Assembly (NCBI GenBank): GCA_963691655.1
Contig: OY829327.1
Location: 88,235,471-88,299,470, forward strand
Reading direction: 5' to 3'
Length of the DNA stretch: 64,000 bases
From: Toxonevra muliebris
Lineage: Eukaryota > Arthropoda > Insecta > Diptera > Pallopteridae
In this document: positions 51,838 through 62,861 of the stretch, one piece after another
Position numbering within the stretch: position 1 is the stretch's first letter
How the letters are laid out: each line of letters begins with the position of its first letter
The notes under the pieces: generated by a model
Databases searched by the model: none
Seen by the model: the letters and a program-made list of their open reading frames with translations, nothing else
What the model was told of the DNA's origin: nothing
Program-made: the position numbers and the translations under genes

Positions 51838-54423
51838 TTTTTGAAATAGAGTACCAGAGCAAAACACATTAAATAAATTTTGTGGGATTTTATGCTATTT
51901 CGCAAATGGGATTTCATTTTAAGTGTTATATTCTTTTTTCTCTATTTTATTTTGCTGTGTTGCTTGTTGTTATTGTTGTTGTTTTGTCTGGTTTGGATTA
52001 ATTTCGTTGTTTTTGTCGGTTGATACCCTGCATGATGCAGCGAGGATATATTCATTTTGGTGGAATGATTTGTTTTGGTTGTAGTTATTGCATAGGTATG
52101 AAAAATAATAAAATTTATGTATAAATATTTGAAATCAGGGCCAAAGCTGTGTGTGAAAAAAGAGTTTATCTATTCGTATACCTAGTAGTTTGATTATTTA
52201 TTTTAGTGTAGTTCAAAGACCTTTACCTTTGTTGAGTCATATATAAAAAATCGATGTAGAAAGTGATTTTAACTAAATTGTGATCAAAACTAAGATATAA
52301 AGTAAAAATATTTACCATGTTTCCTAGCTAAATTAAATATTATATAGAGAACTTCCCGTTCGAGTATGACCGACCCGTATGCCACACTCCATTTATTCGG
52401 TGAATGCCACACTCCATTTATTCGGTGAATCTTACTGTTGGTGCTGTTGCTATAACCACGCTAAATGTTGCTGCTGTTGTTGCCACCAATGTTTTTATTG
52501 TATCGCTTTTGTGTCAGTGTGTGTGCAAATATACACGATATTTTATTTTAATGATTTAATACGAAGTTTTATTTTAAGCCAAATTGAAACATTTTCAGCT
52601 ATTTGCGCTATCTGTAGCTTATGGCAAAATTTTATTTATACATACCAAAATTGGAAATGAAGGGCGGCGTGGGAAGGGGAGCCGGATAGAAGGGAGTGCC
52701 ATGATCTTGATATATTTCAATGCTTTTCGACTTGCGTTTTCGTTCTTCTTTTCATTTTCTTTATTTTGTATATGAAATATTATACTTCTATTTATATTTC
52801 TGGGAATTTTATTAGAAAAATCAATGAATTTTATTACAAAAATGCTGGCACATTAAAACTGTTTGTTGTGTTTTTGTTTTTGTTTATCAAATAAATTTAT
52901 TTATGAGGGATACCTAGGAACTAATAAATTTAGTATACTGTTTTATTATCCTGCACACTTGTATATACAACAATCTTTCTGGTTTGTATTTATTTGCTTT
53001 AAAGAAATTTAATAATAAACAGGCTAAAAATTACTTACAAATAACATTTCCGCTGCCGTCCACTCCTTTATTTTACTTCAGATTTAATAAATGAATTCAA
53101 TTCTTATTCTCAAACAAGAACAATATACATTCATTTCTTCGAACAAACTATTGATGTTGATGTTTACATTTGTGTGTGAATTTTTCTGCTTGGCTGGAGC
53201 TTGCAGTCGTTCTGTGCTTTACTGTTTAACTTTGTCAGGCAGCCAGTCATTTACTCAGTCAATGAATTTTGTTGGTCTGTTCTACGTATCAGTATAGCCA
53301 GCTTACCAGCCCACTGTCAACTGAGTTAATTGAAATTTCAAATTTCGTAATATTTTGAGTTCTTAATGTTTACGCTGCTGTTACTGCTGCCCTTTCCTAT
53401 GCTATTTCACTTGTGCTGCAAAATCTTGTTTGTGTGTATAAATGACTGTACTCGTGTAACATTGGAAACGTCGTCAAGTCAAGTGCTGCCACTCTGACTT
53501 TGTACTCCAATGCTGAATACTTTGCCATTTGATTTGTCCTTTTTAGTTGTTAAATACTCTTACTCCTTTTCTTTGTTTCTATAGAGTTGGTTTTGACTTT
53601 CTGCTGCTATTTGTCGAGTGATGCTGGGTTGGTAGCTCAATTGTTTTGGGTATCAAGCAATTAATCTCACTAAATGCTTTTTCCATACAGGCAAATAGCC
53701 AAAGAGAAATGTTTTCAACTGATATATAATTTATCAAAATTTATGTGTTGCAATAAATTAGTTGCAATTTCATTTGTACTTTACATTTTATTGGCATTCA
53801 TTGTTATGATTTCATTCTATAAAATATTTGCAGTCAGTCTGATTAGACTCAAGTGAGTTTAGTGACGAGCAACACAGCTCAAGGCAAATGGCTTACAATT
53901 GTTTCTTTCTACTCACTAAAATATAATAATAGCAAAAAAAAAAAAACAAAAACTCAATTGTAACGTTTTTCAATGAGCGAGATTTTAGCAATAATGAATT
54001 TTTTCTCTAGCTCAACGAATGAATATATCAGAAAACAGAAATAAATCAATGCAAGTATTTTTCTGTAGGATTAAATTTAATCCAACATTTTTTTAAGACG
54101 CTCTTTTTTCTCTGTCTCTCTCTCTTTTTGATGAGGAAACTTTGCAGCCATTGAAGTTATTTTACAGAGAATGCTATAGCTCAAAAACTATTAAGACGAT
54201 TTTATTAAAAATTTCTCTTAAAGAAAGCTTACAGAATTTATATATCTAACAAGTTAAGAATGAAAGAAAAGAATAGAGAAAAAATTATAGATAAGAAAAT
54301 AGTGCTCAGTGCTTTGTCACTTGTTTTTTCTTTGATAATTTTGAGCTTTTTCAAAGCTATACTCCATTGTAGCACGTCACGTACATTAGGGCATTTGAAA
54401 TTTCTCTATGACAGAAAAAGGAC
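50816..54423. other. Microsatellite-rich non-coding DNA
   Basis: No supported gene. (CT)n occurs at 51807-51837, and a GTTGTT run near 51963-51982. A direct duplication of GCCACACTCCATTTATTCGG lies at 52381 and again at 52406. Near 52022-52052, ATACCCTGCATGATGCAGCG is a hairpin-like fragment. Confidence 0.4.
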
Positions 54424-54427
54424 TTTA

Positions 54428-55509
54428 CCCATTAAGCCCGAGAGCGAACTCATTGAAATTTGTTGATGAAAATTGATGTGGTGGGTCCTAAGAGCCTCAG
54501 AAAGAACCACAAAAAAAAACTTGGTCGGTCCGGCCGACCCGACGTTTTCAGTCGTAGCGTATACGCTTCATCCGTCCGAAAGCAGCATAAGAAATACGTG
54601 CGTCCAAAAGCTGTAATAGATTTCTAAGAAAATAAAAGGGAAAAGAAAAGGTTTTGGAAACAATCCTTTTGATTTGGATCTGTATCTTCTATCCATTTGA
54701 TTCCATCGTCTTTTTTCTCTTTTTGGCCTGAGAACTTGTTGGTGCTGCAGATTTCCTTGATAGTTTGCCTGCTCTAGCTGTACGTAAACTTACTTTTGGA
54801 AGTCTGGGTGATGTTTTCTGGACTTGACTCACACCGGATGATGTGCGGCTACTGGTGATAATGAAGCTATTTTATTTTGCAGAGCTTCAATGTCCATTGT
54901 TACTTCATTCAATGCTGGTGCTGGTGCATTAAAATCCATTAAATCATTTTGAATATTGTTAAACGGATTTTGCAAAATATCACCATTTTTGTAGGACTCC
55001 ACAACATTTCCAGCTCTTCGTCAGCAGCAGTCGGTGTATTTCACCTACCACCTCTGACCACAGCCTCACAAGGCTGGCTCAATACAGTACTAGGCAGATT
55101 CATCAAAGTAGCGCCAGCATCTTCATCAGCATCGTCTTCACCAGACTTATATCCAGTTGTTGCTGGTGGTTCGATATACAGAGTCTCAATAACTTCATCA
55201 TCTTCATCATTGGTATCATCATTGTAGAAATAGTCCAACCAACCCAACACTGCACAACATTTTTTACTAACTTTATAAATTTTGATATAATTTTTTAACA
55301 CATGCTTTCTCCTACGAGCCATTCTTTGTTCTTTTTTGTCCAAAAAAGAACAAGCTTCAATTACTCGTCTTTACCGTTCTAAATTTAAACAGCAAATGGT
55401 ATGATCGAATTTTTCTATTTTTCGTAAAGCTTCTCTCTTCGTGTTATTTTAATCTGCATTAAAATATACTTCTTTTTTGTGCGTGTACGCATCATTAGGA
55501 TTTAATGGG
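54428..55509 (-). mobile_element. piggyBac-like element, internally deleted
   Basis: The left end is TTTA followed by CCCATTAAGCCC; the right end, inverted, is TTAA followed by CCCATTAAATCC. Thus TTAA-type targets (one mutated) bracket CCCATTAA termini. Subterminal palindromes GCGTATACGC (54557-54566) and GCGTGTACGC (55481-55490) sit near each end, as in many piggyBac-like elements. At 1.08 kb it is far shorter than an autonomous copy. Confidence 0.8.
54640..55322 (-). pseudogene. piggyBac-like transposase N-terminal remnant
   Basis: From ATG 55322 the frame begins with a basic stretch (ARRRKHVLKNYIKIYK). It passes to an acidic linker with DDTNDEDDEV, then IEPPATTGYKSGEDD, the typical disordered N-terminus of piggyBac-type transposases. 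The frame breaks near 55040. Pieces such as a Lys-rich segment and KWIEDTDPNQKDCF remain in other frames down to about 54640. None of the DDD catalytic core or the C-terminal RING-like domain is present, so the copy cannot move itself. Confidence 0.65.
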
Positions 55510-55727
55510 TTAAGCGATGTGAAGTTGTTCTTGAGTGGATGACGAGCATCGTTAATTACTTCATAATTATATGTGAAAAACATTTGAACATTTGCACAGT
55601 TTTCTGACTGAGCTTCTATTATCCCATGCGTCTAAACTAAGTAGCAATTCAATATATAATTTACTATATTGGTGCATAGATGTATATATACGGCTACTGT
55701 ATGTAGACAGTGTTTAAGAACAACTCT

Positions 55728-56020
55728 TGGTAGGCAATGGCAAAACCACTAAGTGATAAAAAATTTCTACACCACAGTTCGGAACCGGCGTTAAACTGTA
55801 GGTCCAACCATCGCCACTCTGGTCTATTGGCAGCGTGCCAGACCCTTGTCTCTGGAGACCCGAGTTCGGTTCTCTGATAAGGTATGGTTTCTTATCTATT
55901 CTTCTTCCTCTCTTCCCTTTCTTTCTTTCATAACTTGGGGCTTTGGTACAATAGATCTTATAGGTCGCAGTGCCTGAATTTCGAGTCGTCCCATTCTTCA
56001 AATAAAAATAATAATAAATG
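55728..56020 (+). mobile_element. tRNA-derived SINE
   Basis: A polymerase III A-box-like CTGGTCTATTGG (about 55819-55830) and a B-box-like GAGTTCGGTTCTC (55862-55874) are spaced as in a tRNA gene. Upstream is an ~80-bp module shared with the retroposon at 27391-27600. The 3' end is an A-rich AAATAAAAATAATAATAAA tail. No tRNA cloverleaf with a mature 3' end is present. The target duplication is unclear. Confidence 0.6.
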
Positions 56021-59000
56021 TATTCTGAACGAAATGGACATCCGACTATTTCATATTCAAAACAACAATAATTAATTTTTGTAATTTTTCTAATAAAGTT
56101 TCCCTTGATTTTTCCGTGAGTGTAAAGTTTCACTATCCCTTATTACTATTTTAAAATTCATTCTTTCTTGTCTCACTCACTTCAACCTTTGTGTTTGTGC
56201 GCATTAATTGCCATTTGCTTATTATTTATTATTCAAGCTTATTAACAAAGATTATGATGCTTGAATTTGCGCAATTTTAAGAGATTTAAAATTCAATTTT
56301 CATTTTCATTTTAATTTTAGTTCTCATTTTCTTTTTTGAACTACAAATTTGAAGTATGCGTAGTGTGCGCGGAATAAACAAATAAAACAAATTTAAAATA
56401 GGTAATTTAAATTGCAAATTTTGAAACAGAGAAAACAAACAAATAAAAAAAATAATAATAATAATAAAAATAAAATGGGAAAAACATATTAATTTAAGTC
56501 GTTAAGTCGTAAGTTTGCCAAATACGTTGCTTAAATTTCATATAAAAAATTGTTACGAAAATAAACGCAATTAAATTAATTGTGAGCCTTTTACATGTAC
56601 AAACAAATAAACAAATAACTCACAAAAAATTTTCCACTTTTCATTGGAAATTTACGAATTTTGTGGTTTGTTGTTTTGTTTGTGTGTGAGTTTTGTATAA
56701 TTCAGCTTGTTTATACACACACACACACACAAATATATTCAAACACATACATATGCACATATGTATGTAGTCGTATATAGATATACAAATAAACATTCAC
56801 ACACATCCAGCCACGTGCACAGTAATTGTATGAAATCTGTAGAGCTACGCAAAATACATTTAGAAATATGGATAAATCCTTATTATATTACATACATATG
56901 TAAATGTATAAGTATAAATGTGTGTGAGAAGAAAAATGTAAATTGATATTAAAGAAGATTTCTCATCATATGCGCTCAAACAATCTTATGGTATATTCTA
57001 ATTTTATTTTGTTTTTCTTTTCAAAAAATCTGTATATGCTTGGATTTGTATACATATATGAGTTCCTTGCATGTGTGAGTGCGACGTTTGAATTGTAAAC
57101 TGCCGCAAGTGTTTTCATTAAAATCCAAATTTTTCATTTTTGCTTTTTATGAAATTTTCTTTTCTTGAAATAAATTTCGCCCGAGTAGGCGAGGAAGCAT
57201 AAAAGAAGTAGGTGAAGTAGAATGAAATGTTTTTAAAATATTCTTGGTTGGAATTTATATACATTTTGTTTAGGTAATCATAAGCGTTGAAATGGGATTA
57301 CTTTTTATTTGTAATAGAAAATTATTGTATGTAGGTTGTGCCAAATTTGTTTCTATTATTTATGAAAATAGAAAAAAATTAAGTTTTCCCAAAGGCAAAT
57401 ATGAATTTCCATAAATATGAAAAAATGTTCATTTGAAAGCAAATGGGAATAAATTGATTTTATACATAAATGTAAACGGAAAGATTTGCTGTGAAGAAAA
57501 AGGAAATTCAAATTTTACTTACCGTTTTATTTTCTATCAATATTGAAATGATATTAACCTTTTGTTATGCTCAATTTAAAAATAAGGAAAACCGAAAGAG
57601 AATACTTAGCCCCATGGGATGAGAGAGAAAAGAAAAAAACTGAAATGAGTTAATATAATAAATCCGTCCGGAGAACTCGGCATCTGTTGTGGGCAATTAT
57701 TGCTCTTAAAAGGTCACTTTCTTTTGAAGAAAAACAATAAGACAAATAGCAAAAACAAGAGGTGATTTTGCATATTTCTGTTGTAATTTTAGCATAGGTT
57801 GGGTAGTGTCTATATGGCACTTATCTTTCAACATTTGTTGTGCGTTTCGTTGGAATACACAGTTTTGGTTTCACTTCATACGTACTAAAAACAGCAATAA
57901 ATTTACTTTATTCTCTTTGAAGCTGCTTTTCAGGCTTGATTTAATGTCGATGTCTTGTACTTGATTTAGAACAGAGAGCATAATATAAGTATGATTATTT
58001 TAGAAGTCCAATACTGATATTCAAATAATTAAAAAACTCAACCTTTTTTTGTTTTTTACTCAAGTTACGTCGTTTTAAAAGCAAGTTCTGACTTAATATC
58101 TTAACATACATATATACATAAGTTGTTAAATTATGAAGATAATCAAAATTATGAAAAAAAATTATACATAATACAAAACTATATGGTATATGAGTGTAAG
58201 TATTATGCACACATATTCATATTCATAAGAGAAAGTTATACAAGTGTAAACAACAACAAAAAACTCAATTTAATGCCATTGGGGGAACTTTTGCATGTAA
58301 CCAAGTTTTTCTCTTCATTCTTGTTTATTTTTCCTAACTAGAAAAATATAGCGACACAATTTACAACATCAGCAATAACAACAACAGTAGCAAATAAGAA
58401 AAAGAGAAAAAAGGAGGAAAAATGTTGCACAAGAGATTTGACAACACAAAGACAAACTTACATACTACTAAGCTGTTCCAGAAGGATTCAGAAAAAAAAA
58501 AACACCAAACAATAACACAACACACACTAACACACATATAAAAAAAATCTGTTGTTTGAAGAAAAAAAAAACATGAACACACACAAATACGTGTTCAGCT
58601 CCGTAGATATTCGAAAAACAAACCAATGCCGCCATTATCGTTGCTCTCTAAAGAAAAGAGTAGAGAAATAAAGGCACAAAACACCCAACGGGCATGTTTG
58701 CCTAAGTTTTACATAACCGCATACAAAAAAAGAAAACAAGAACCAAATAAAATAGCAACACAGTAAAAGTACCTAGAATACACACCCATACACACACACA
58801 CAAACACACATATGAGAATATGAGAGTACATATGAAAGAGATGAAATGTGAGGTGCAAAAGCATAAACAAAGCAAACTCTTGCTGTTGTTTTTGCTATTG
58901 TTTTTTATTCTTGTAGCGGTTTTGTATATTTTAATTTGTGTGTTTGTGTGCGTGAGTTTCTTTGTTTGAATTTTTGTTTAAATTAAAATTAGGAAAAACA

Positions 59001-59834
59001 AAGAAAAAATGGCCACAGAACAAATAACAAAAAAAAAAAAACAAAAAACAAAAAAAGGTAGAGCGGCGGCAAGTTGCAGAAATATTAAAAGCATTAAAAG
59101 CGATGACACCAAGGATAACAATGACGTTGAAAACCGATAAAAAGTTATAATAATAAATATGAATAAGAAAGAGAATCACATCCCACGAGGATGTGAGGCT
59201 GAAGGAAAAATTAAGAAAATAAATGAGAAATAAAAACATGAAAAATGGTATCATTTATGCCACAGCTTCATTTTATGCAAACATAATTGAGTTATCACTG
59301 TACTTAACACATGTGTGTTTGTTTTTATGCCTGTTCCGGTTTTTATGTGTATTTCGGTTTAAGTATAAATTTTCGTTTGCATATGTATGTCAAAATTGTT
59401 GATAAATAGATAGGCAAATAATAAGCAAGTGCTTGTAGAATTTTTTTCAAGCATTTATTTAAATGTTTGAGTTTGAGTATTCCCAGGGGGTAAAATGGTG
59501 AAGTTGAAAGAAAGAAACTCATATGGTATACGAACTGGAAGCTGTATACCATTACGAGTGATATATGAAGTAAAGCTGAAATTCGGAAACATCTTCTTCT
59601 TCTTTGGATTTTATAAACCATTTATATAGTAATTGGCGAAACGTTATGTTCTGCACTTTTCAGCAAGCATTTCGTGAAATTTTGAAGAGGTAAAAAAATT
59701 CTGTGATCATATCACTCGTTTGCTGCAAGAATGCCATAAGCTAAAATTCCCCGTATTCAGGAAAGTCGCATCTGAAGATTTTAGTAAAGTTACACTAATT
59801 ATGTGCTCTCAAGTAGAAGACTGCCACTCCAATA
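56021..59834. other. Non-coding DNA
   Basis: No supported gene in 3.8 kb. Contains (AC)n near 56717-56731 and 58791-58810, AAT-rich runs near 56448-56465, and A runs at 59028-59040. At 59716-59737 CACTCGTTTGCTGCAAGAAT is an inverted match of a sequence near 61777-61796. Confidence 0.4.
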
Positions 59835-59884
59835 TAACCTAACCTAACCAAACCTAACCTAACCAAACCTAACCTAACCTAACC
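59835..59884 (-). repeat. (TTAGG)n-like array, left side of the LINE
   Basis: Read on + it is (CCTAA)n with a few CCAAA variants, about nine units. It follows CTGCCACTCC, the same context that precedes the CCTAA tail of the retroposon at 27391-27600. Confidence 0.9.
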
Positions 59885-61492
59885 TTTTTTTTTTTTTTTT
59901 TTTTTTGTTTTGTACGTTGGCAGGTGGAAATCTTCATAGATACCGTAGAACTCCAGTTCTACGGTTATGTCGGATTCCTACCGACTAAAACCACCTACTT
60001 TCTCTCCTACCACTCTCCCCGCGGGACTACCAGTTGGTATTACTTCGCAGGGCTGGTTCAGCTTTATGCTGTTACTCGTTTGTTGATTCTGTTGTTTGGA
60101 TCTATTTGTGTTGTGTCAATAATTGTTTATTGTTCATCACCCACCATCGTCGTCTTCTGTACTTGCGATATTTCGTTGCGCACGCTCGGCTTTACGTGCA
60201 GATTCAGCATTCTTTAATAATGTCAGAATGCTCTTCGCCATATTGCATACTGCATTCCACTTCTCTATCGTTTGGCACATCTGTGCTGTCAAGTTGGCTA
60301 CCGTGGGGGGTTCCCCAAAAGCTCTCTCTAGTTCCTCCCTGATGCTGTTGAAGCGTGGGCAGTGGAAAATGATGTGTGTTGAGTCCTCGGGTTCGCTCGG
60401 GCAGTTCGGGCAGAACGGGTCTTCTTCAAGTTTAAATCTGTGCAGATATTGTTTAAAGCACCCATGCCCGCTGAGCATTTGGGTGACGAAATAATCGACT
60501 TCTCCATGTTTGCGCTCCATCCACGCTGCTATATTAGGGATTAGGTTAAAGGTGCAGCGACCCTTTTTGGACTGCTCCCAGTTTCGCTGCCATTCCATAA
60601 TGGTACGCTTCCTCTCTTCTGTTTTCCTGACGTTCGTTGGCCTTTCTCCAGTTATACTATAAAGGCGCTTCATTTCTATTGCTAGTAGGTCAATGGGCAA
60701 TTTTCTTGCTATGACGCAAATGGCGTCGTCCGACACCGTACGATAGGCGCTGGCAATCCTCGGTGCACTGAGCCTATAAATTGAGCGAATGCCCTTCAGA
60801 TGTGTCTTCTTTGCGTTCGCCCAGATGGGTGCTGCATACAGTATAACGGAGCTGGTTACCATTGAAAGCAGCCGTTTATTCTAGCCGCTTTACCACTGAC
60901 GGCTGCTAAGTGCTCCTTAAATGTCATCCTTGTGTCGATGCGTACCCCTAAGTACTTCAGGTGTGCCTGTGAGGTGATGCAATGATCCCCTACTGTAATT
61001 ACCAGCTCTTCGCGCTGTTTCCTTGTGCTCAATAGCACTACCTCCGTTTTTTGGGCTGCCTACTCCAGTCTTGAGCTATTTAACCATCTTCTCACCCTTG
61101 CAATTGCATCGTTGCATCTAGCCTGTAGTAAGTCCAGATGTTTGGCGATTACTACCATAGCTATGTCGTCGGCATATCCGACGAGTGTGGCATCTTCGGG
61201 AAGATCAACTTTGAAAATTCCGTCGTACATTGCGTTCCACAATGTGGGACCGAGAACGGAGCCCTGTGGTACACCTCCTGTGACCTCGTACTGCTTCACG
61301 CCGTCGTCCGTGTCATAAAGAAGCACTCTATGTTTGAAGTAATCTGTGATAATTCTCAGCAGGTACTCCGGCACGTTGAAACGTTGCAGCGCACTCATAA
61401 TCTGGGGCCAGCTCGCAGAGTTGAAGGCATTTTTTATGTCCAGCGTCACAACTGCGCAATACTTCTTTTTGCCACTTTTCCAGCTTTTTCCA
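59885..61492 (-). mobile_element. R1-clade LINE, 5'-truncated, inside TTAGG-type repeats
   Basis: In sense orientation it runs from 61492 down to a poly(A) tail (T22 on +, 59885-59906). It carries the end of ORF2 only. Both flanks are the same strand of (TTAGG)n, which fits insertion into an existing array. Truncation is inside the reverse transcriptase, just upstream of motif A. GC content is clearly above that of neighbours. Confidence 0.88.
60137..61492 (-). pseudogene. R1-clade reverse transcriptase and C-terminal domain
   Basis: Reverse transcriptase motif A is VVTLDIKNAFNS (catalytic Asp); then GGVPQGSVLGPTLWN and motif C GYADDIAMV with both Asp. A stop interrupts at 61060-61062 (after NSSRLE). 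A deletion with frame shift near 60870-60880 removes part of the thumb. The C-terminal part then runs 60862-60137 with LSGHGCFKQYLHRF and a Cys/His zinc knuckle (CPNCPSEPEDSTHIIFHCPRF region). This is the standard layout of R1/TRAS-type ORF2. The endonuclease and most of the palm before motif A are missing. It cannot encode an active protein. Confidence 0.88.
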
Positions 61493-61732
61493 CTAACCTA
61501 ACCTAACCTAACCTAACCTAACCTAACCTAACCTAACCTAACCTAACCTAACCTAACCTAAACCTAACCTAACCTAACCTAACCTAACCTAACCTAACCT
61601 AACCTAACCTAACCTAACCTAACCTAACCTAACCTAACCTAACCTAACCTAACCTAACCTAACCTAACCTAACCTAACCTAACCTAACCTAACCTAACCT
61701 AACCTAACCTAACCTAACCTAATCTAACCTAC
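61493..61732 (-). repeat. 240-bp (TTAGG)n array
   Basis: About 48 near-perfect units of CCTAA on +, with a one-base slip near 61559 and a CTAAT variant at the right end. The pentamer equals the ancestral insect telomere repeat, which Diptera are known to have lost as a telomere. The array is therefore interstitial or retroposon-derived. Confidence 0.97.
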
Positions 61733-62639
61733 ACTCAGTAGAACACACTAGCGATAAATTTTCTTCTCACTAGGAGAGTATTGCAGCAAACGAACGATAT
61801 AAGGATTCACAGTCAAAAACTGCATGGAAAATATATTTGGTTTAATCTGTTATAATATGTAACGTTCATGTCAAGCTATTGCTATCCGTCCGCCTGTCTG
61901 TCTGTCTATCAAGCCAGTTCGTTGGTTTTGTCTGGTTTTTCTAAGTTTATTTACTTTAGTTTTTGCCTTTGAATGAGCATTCGTGGTGGCGCTGAGATGT
62001 TTTCGTTTTGTTATTGTTATTATTGGTTGCTACGATATTGTTTTATGGTTGTTATACTCAATTTTGGCTTAGTTTTTTTTTTTTACTTTGTATTCAAAGT
62101 AGAAGCATACTTATTTGCCGCTTTTAATGTGGTCACAACCTTATAGTATACTGCGTTGATATGGCAACTCAAAGTGAGTTATGATCGTAAGCAAACCAAG
62201 CGACAGTTTGTCTGGTATTTTATTGTTATCTGAGCTTAATCATCAATATAAAAAAAGTATACACATATGCATGAATGTAAAATGTTTTAAATGATCAGCA
62301 AAATTTAGCAGTTGAAATTAAAATTTTTTATACATAACACTAGTTTACAAATAATTTTTTTTTTTGGGCAATGAACACCACTATACAATTCCTATGTAAA
62401 ATTGGTTGCTGAGCTCAAAAATCAACTGCATTTTTTATGTTGTGGTTTTCGAGATATCGCCAGTTGAACTTTTTTTATCAGAGAAAAAAGATTTGCCCAC
62501 ATAAATATAAATATCCTGCAAACGAGTGAGTAGTCAATATGAACAAACAGTATAAGAATCTAAAGATATTTAAATTTTTCATCTTATGTTTATACATTTT
62601 GATTCGATTGGATAAACAGTTTTGACATAATTGAGCAGT
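61733..62639. other. AT-rich non-coding DNA
   Basis: No gene is supported. Contains TCTG/CTGT repeats near 61893-61908 and T runs at 62078 and 62357. Confidence 0.4.
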
Positions 62640-62861
62640 TGCGTGCAAAAGTGGTGTAAGTCATAAAATTCGATTTTGAGCAATACATTGATTTAGTAGA
62701 AGTGTTGTAAAAAATAAAGTACTTGTTAAATTATTTTTCCCACTGCACAAGCAGCTTTATAGGATACATGTTCATCTGATAATCCTTGTTTTTACTTGAT
62801 TATGAGCTGAAATATACCATTTATGTATCCTCAAAATGACTTACATCACTTTTGCAGGCAA
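62640..62861. mobile_element. MITE, 222 bp
   Basis: Inverted 26-bp termini TTGCSTGCAAAAGTGRTGTA followed by AGTCAT differ at two positions only. No coding capacity. The same end motif (GCAAAAGTGGTGTAAGTCA, in complement) occurs again at 63931-63950, and a weaker copy near 63339-63350, so the family has several local copies. Confidence 0.72.

Noticed and set aside
51636..51917. Frame with Arg-Glu repeats on the minus strand
   Set aside because: It is the (CT)n microsatellite in translation.
52022..52060. Fragment of a known fly transposon (ATACCCTGCAT hairpin)
   Set aside because: Too short to assign; the word is common in dipteran non-coding DNA.
53674..53856. Short hydrophobic frame after a TTTTTCCATACAG acceptor-like site
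   Set aside because: The acceptor is plausible, but the frame is AT-driven Phe/Ile/Leu, with no donor or homology seen.
55815..55885. tRNA gene
   Set aside because: A- and B-box-like words are present, but acceptor and anticodon stems do not form a cloverleaf, and an A-rich tail follows; a tRNA-derived SINE fits better.
61493..61732. True chromosome-end telomere
   Set aside because: The array is only 240 bp, has ordinary DNA on both sides and follows a LINE. Diptera are known to lack TTAGG telomeres.
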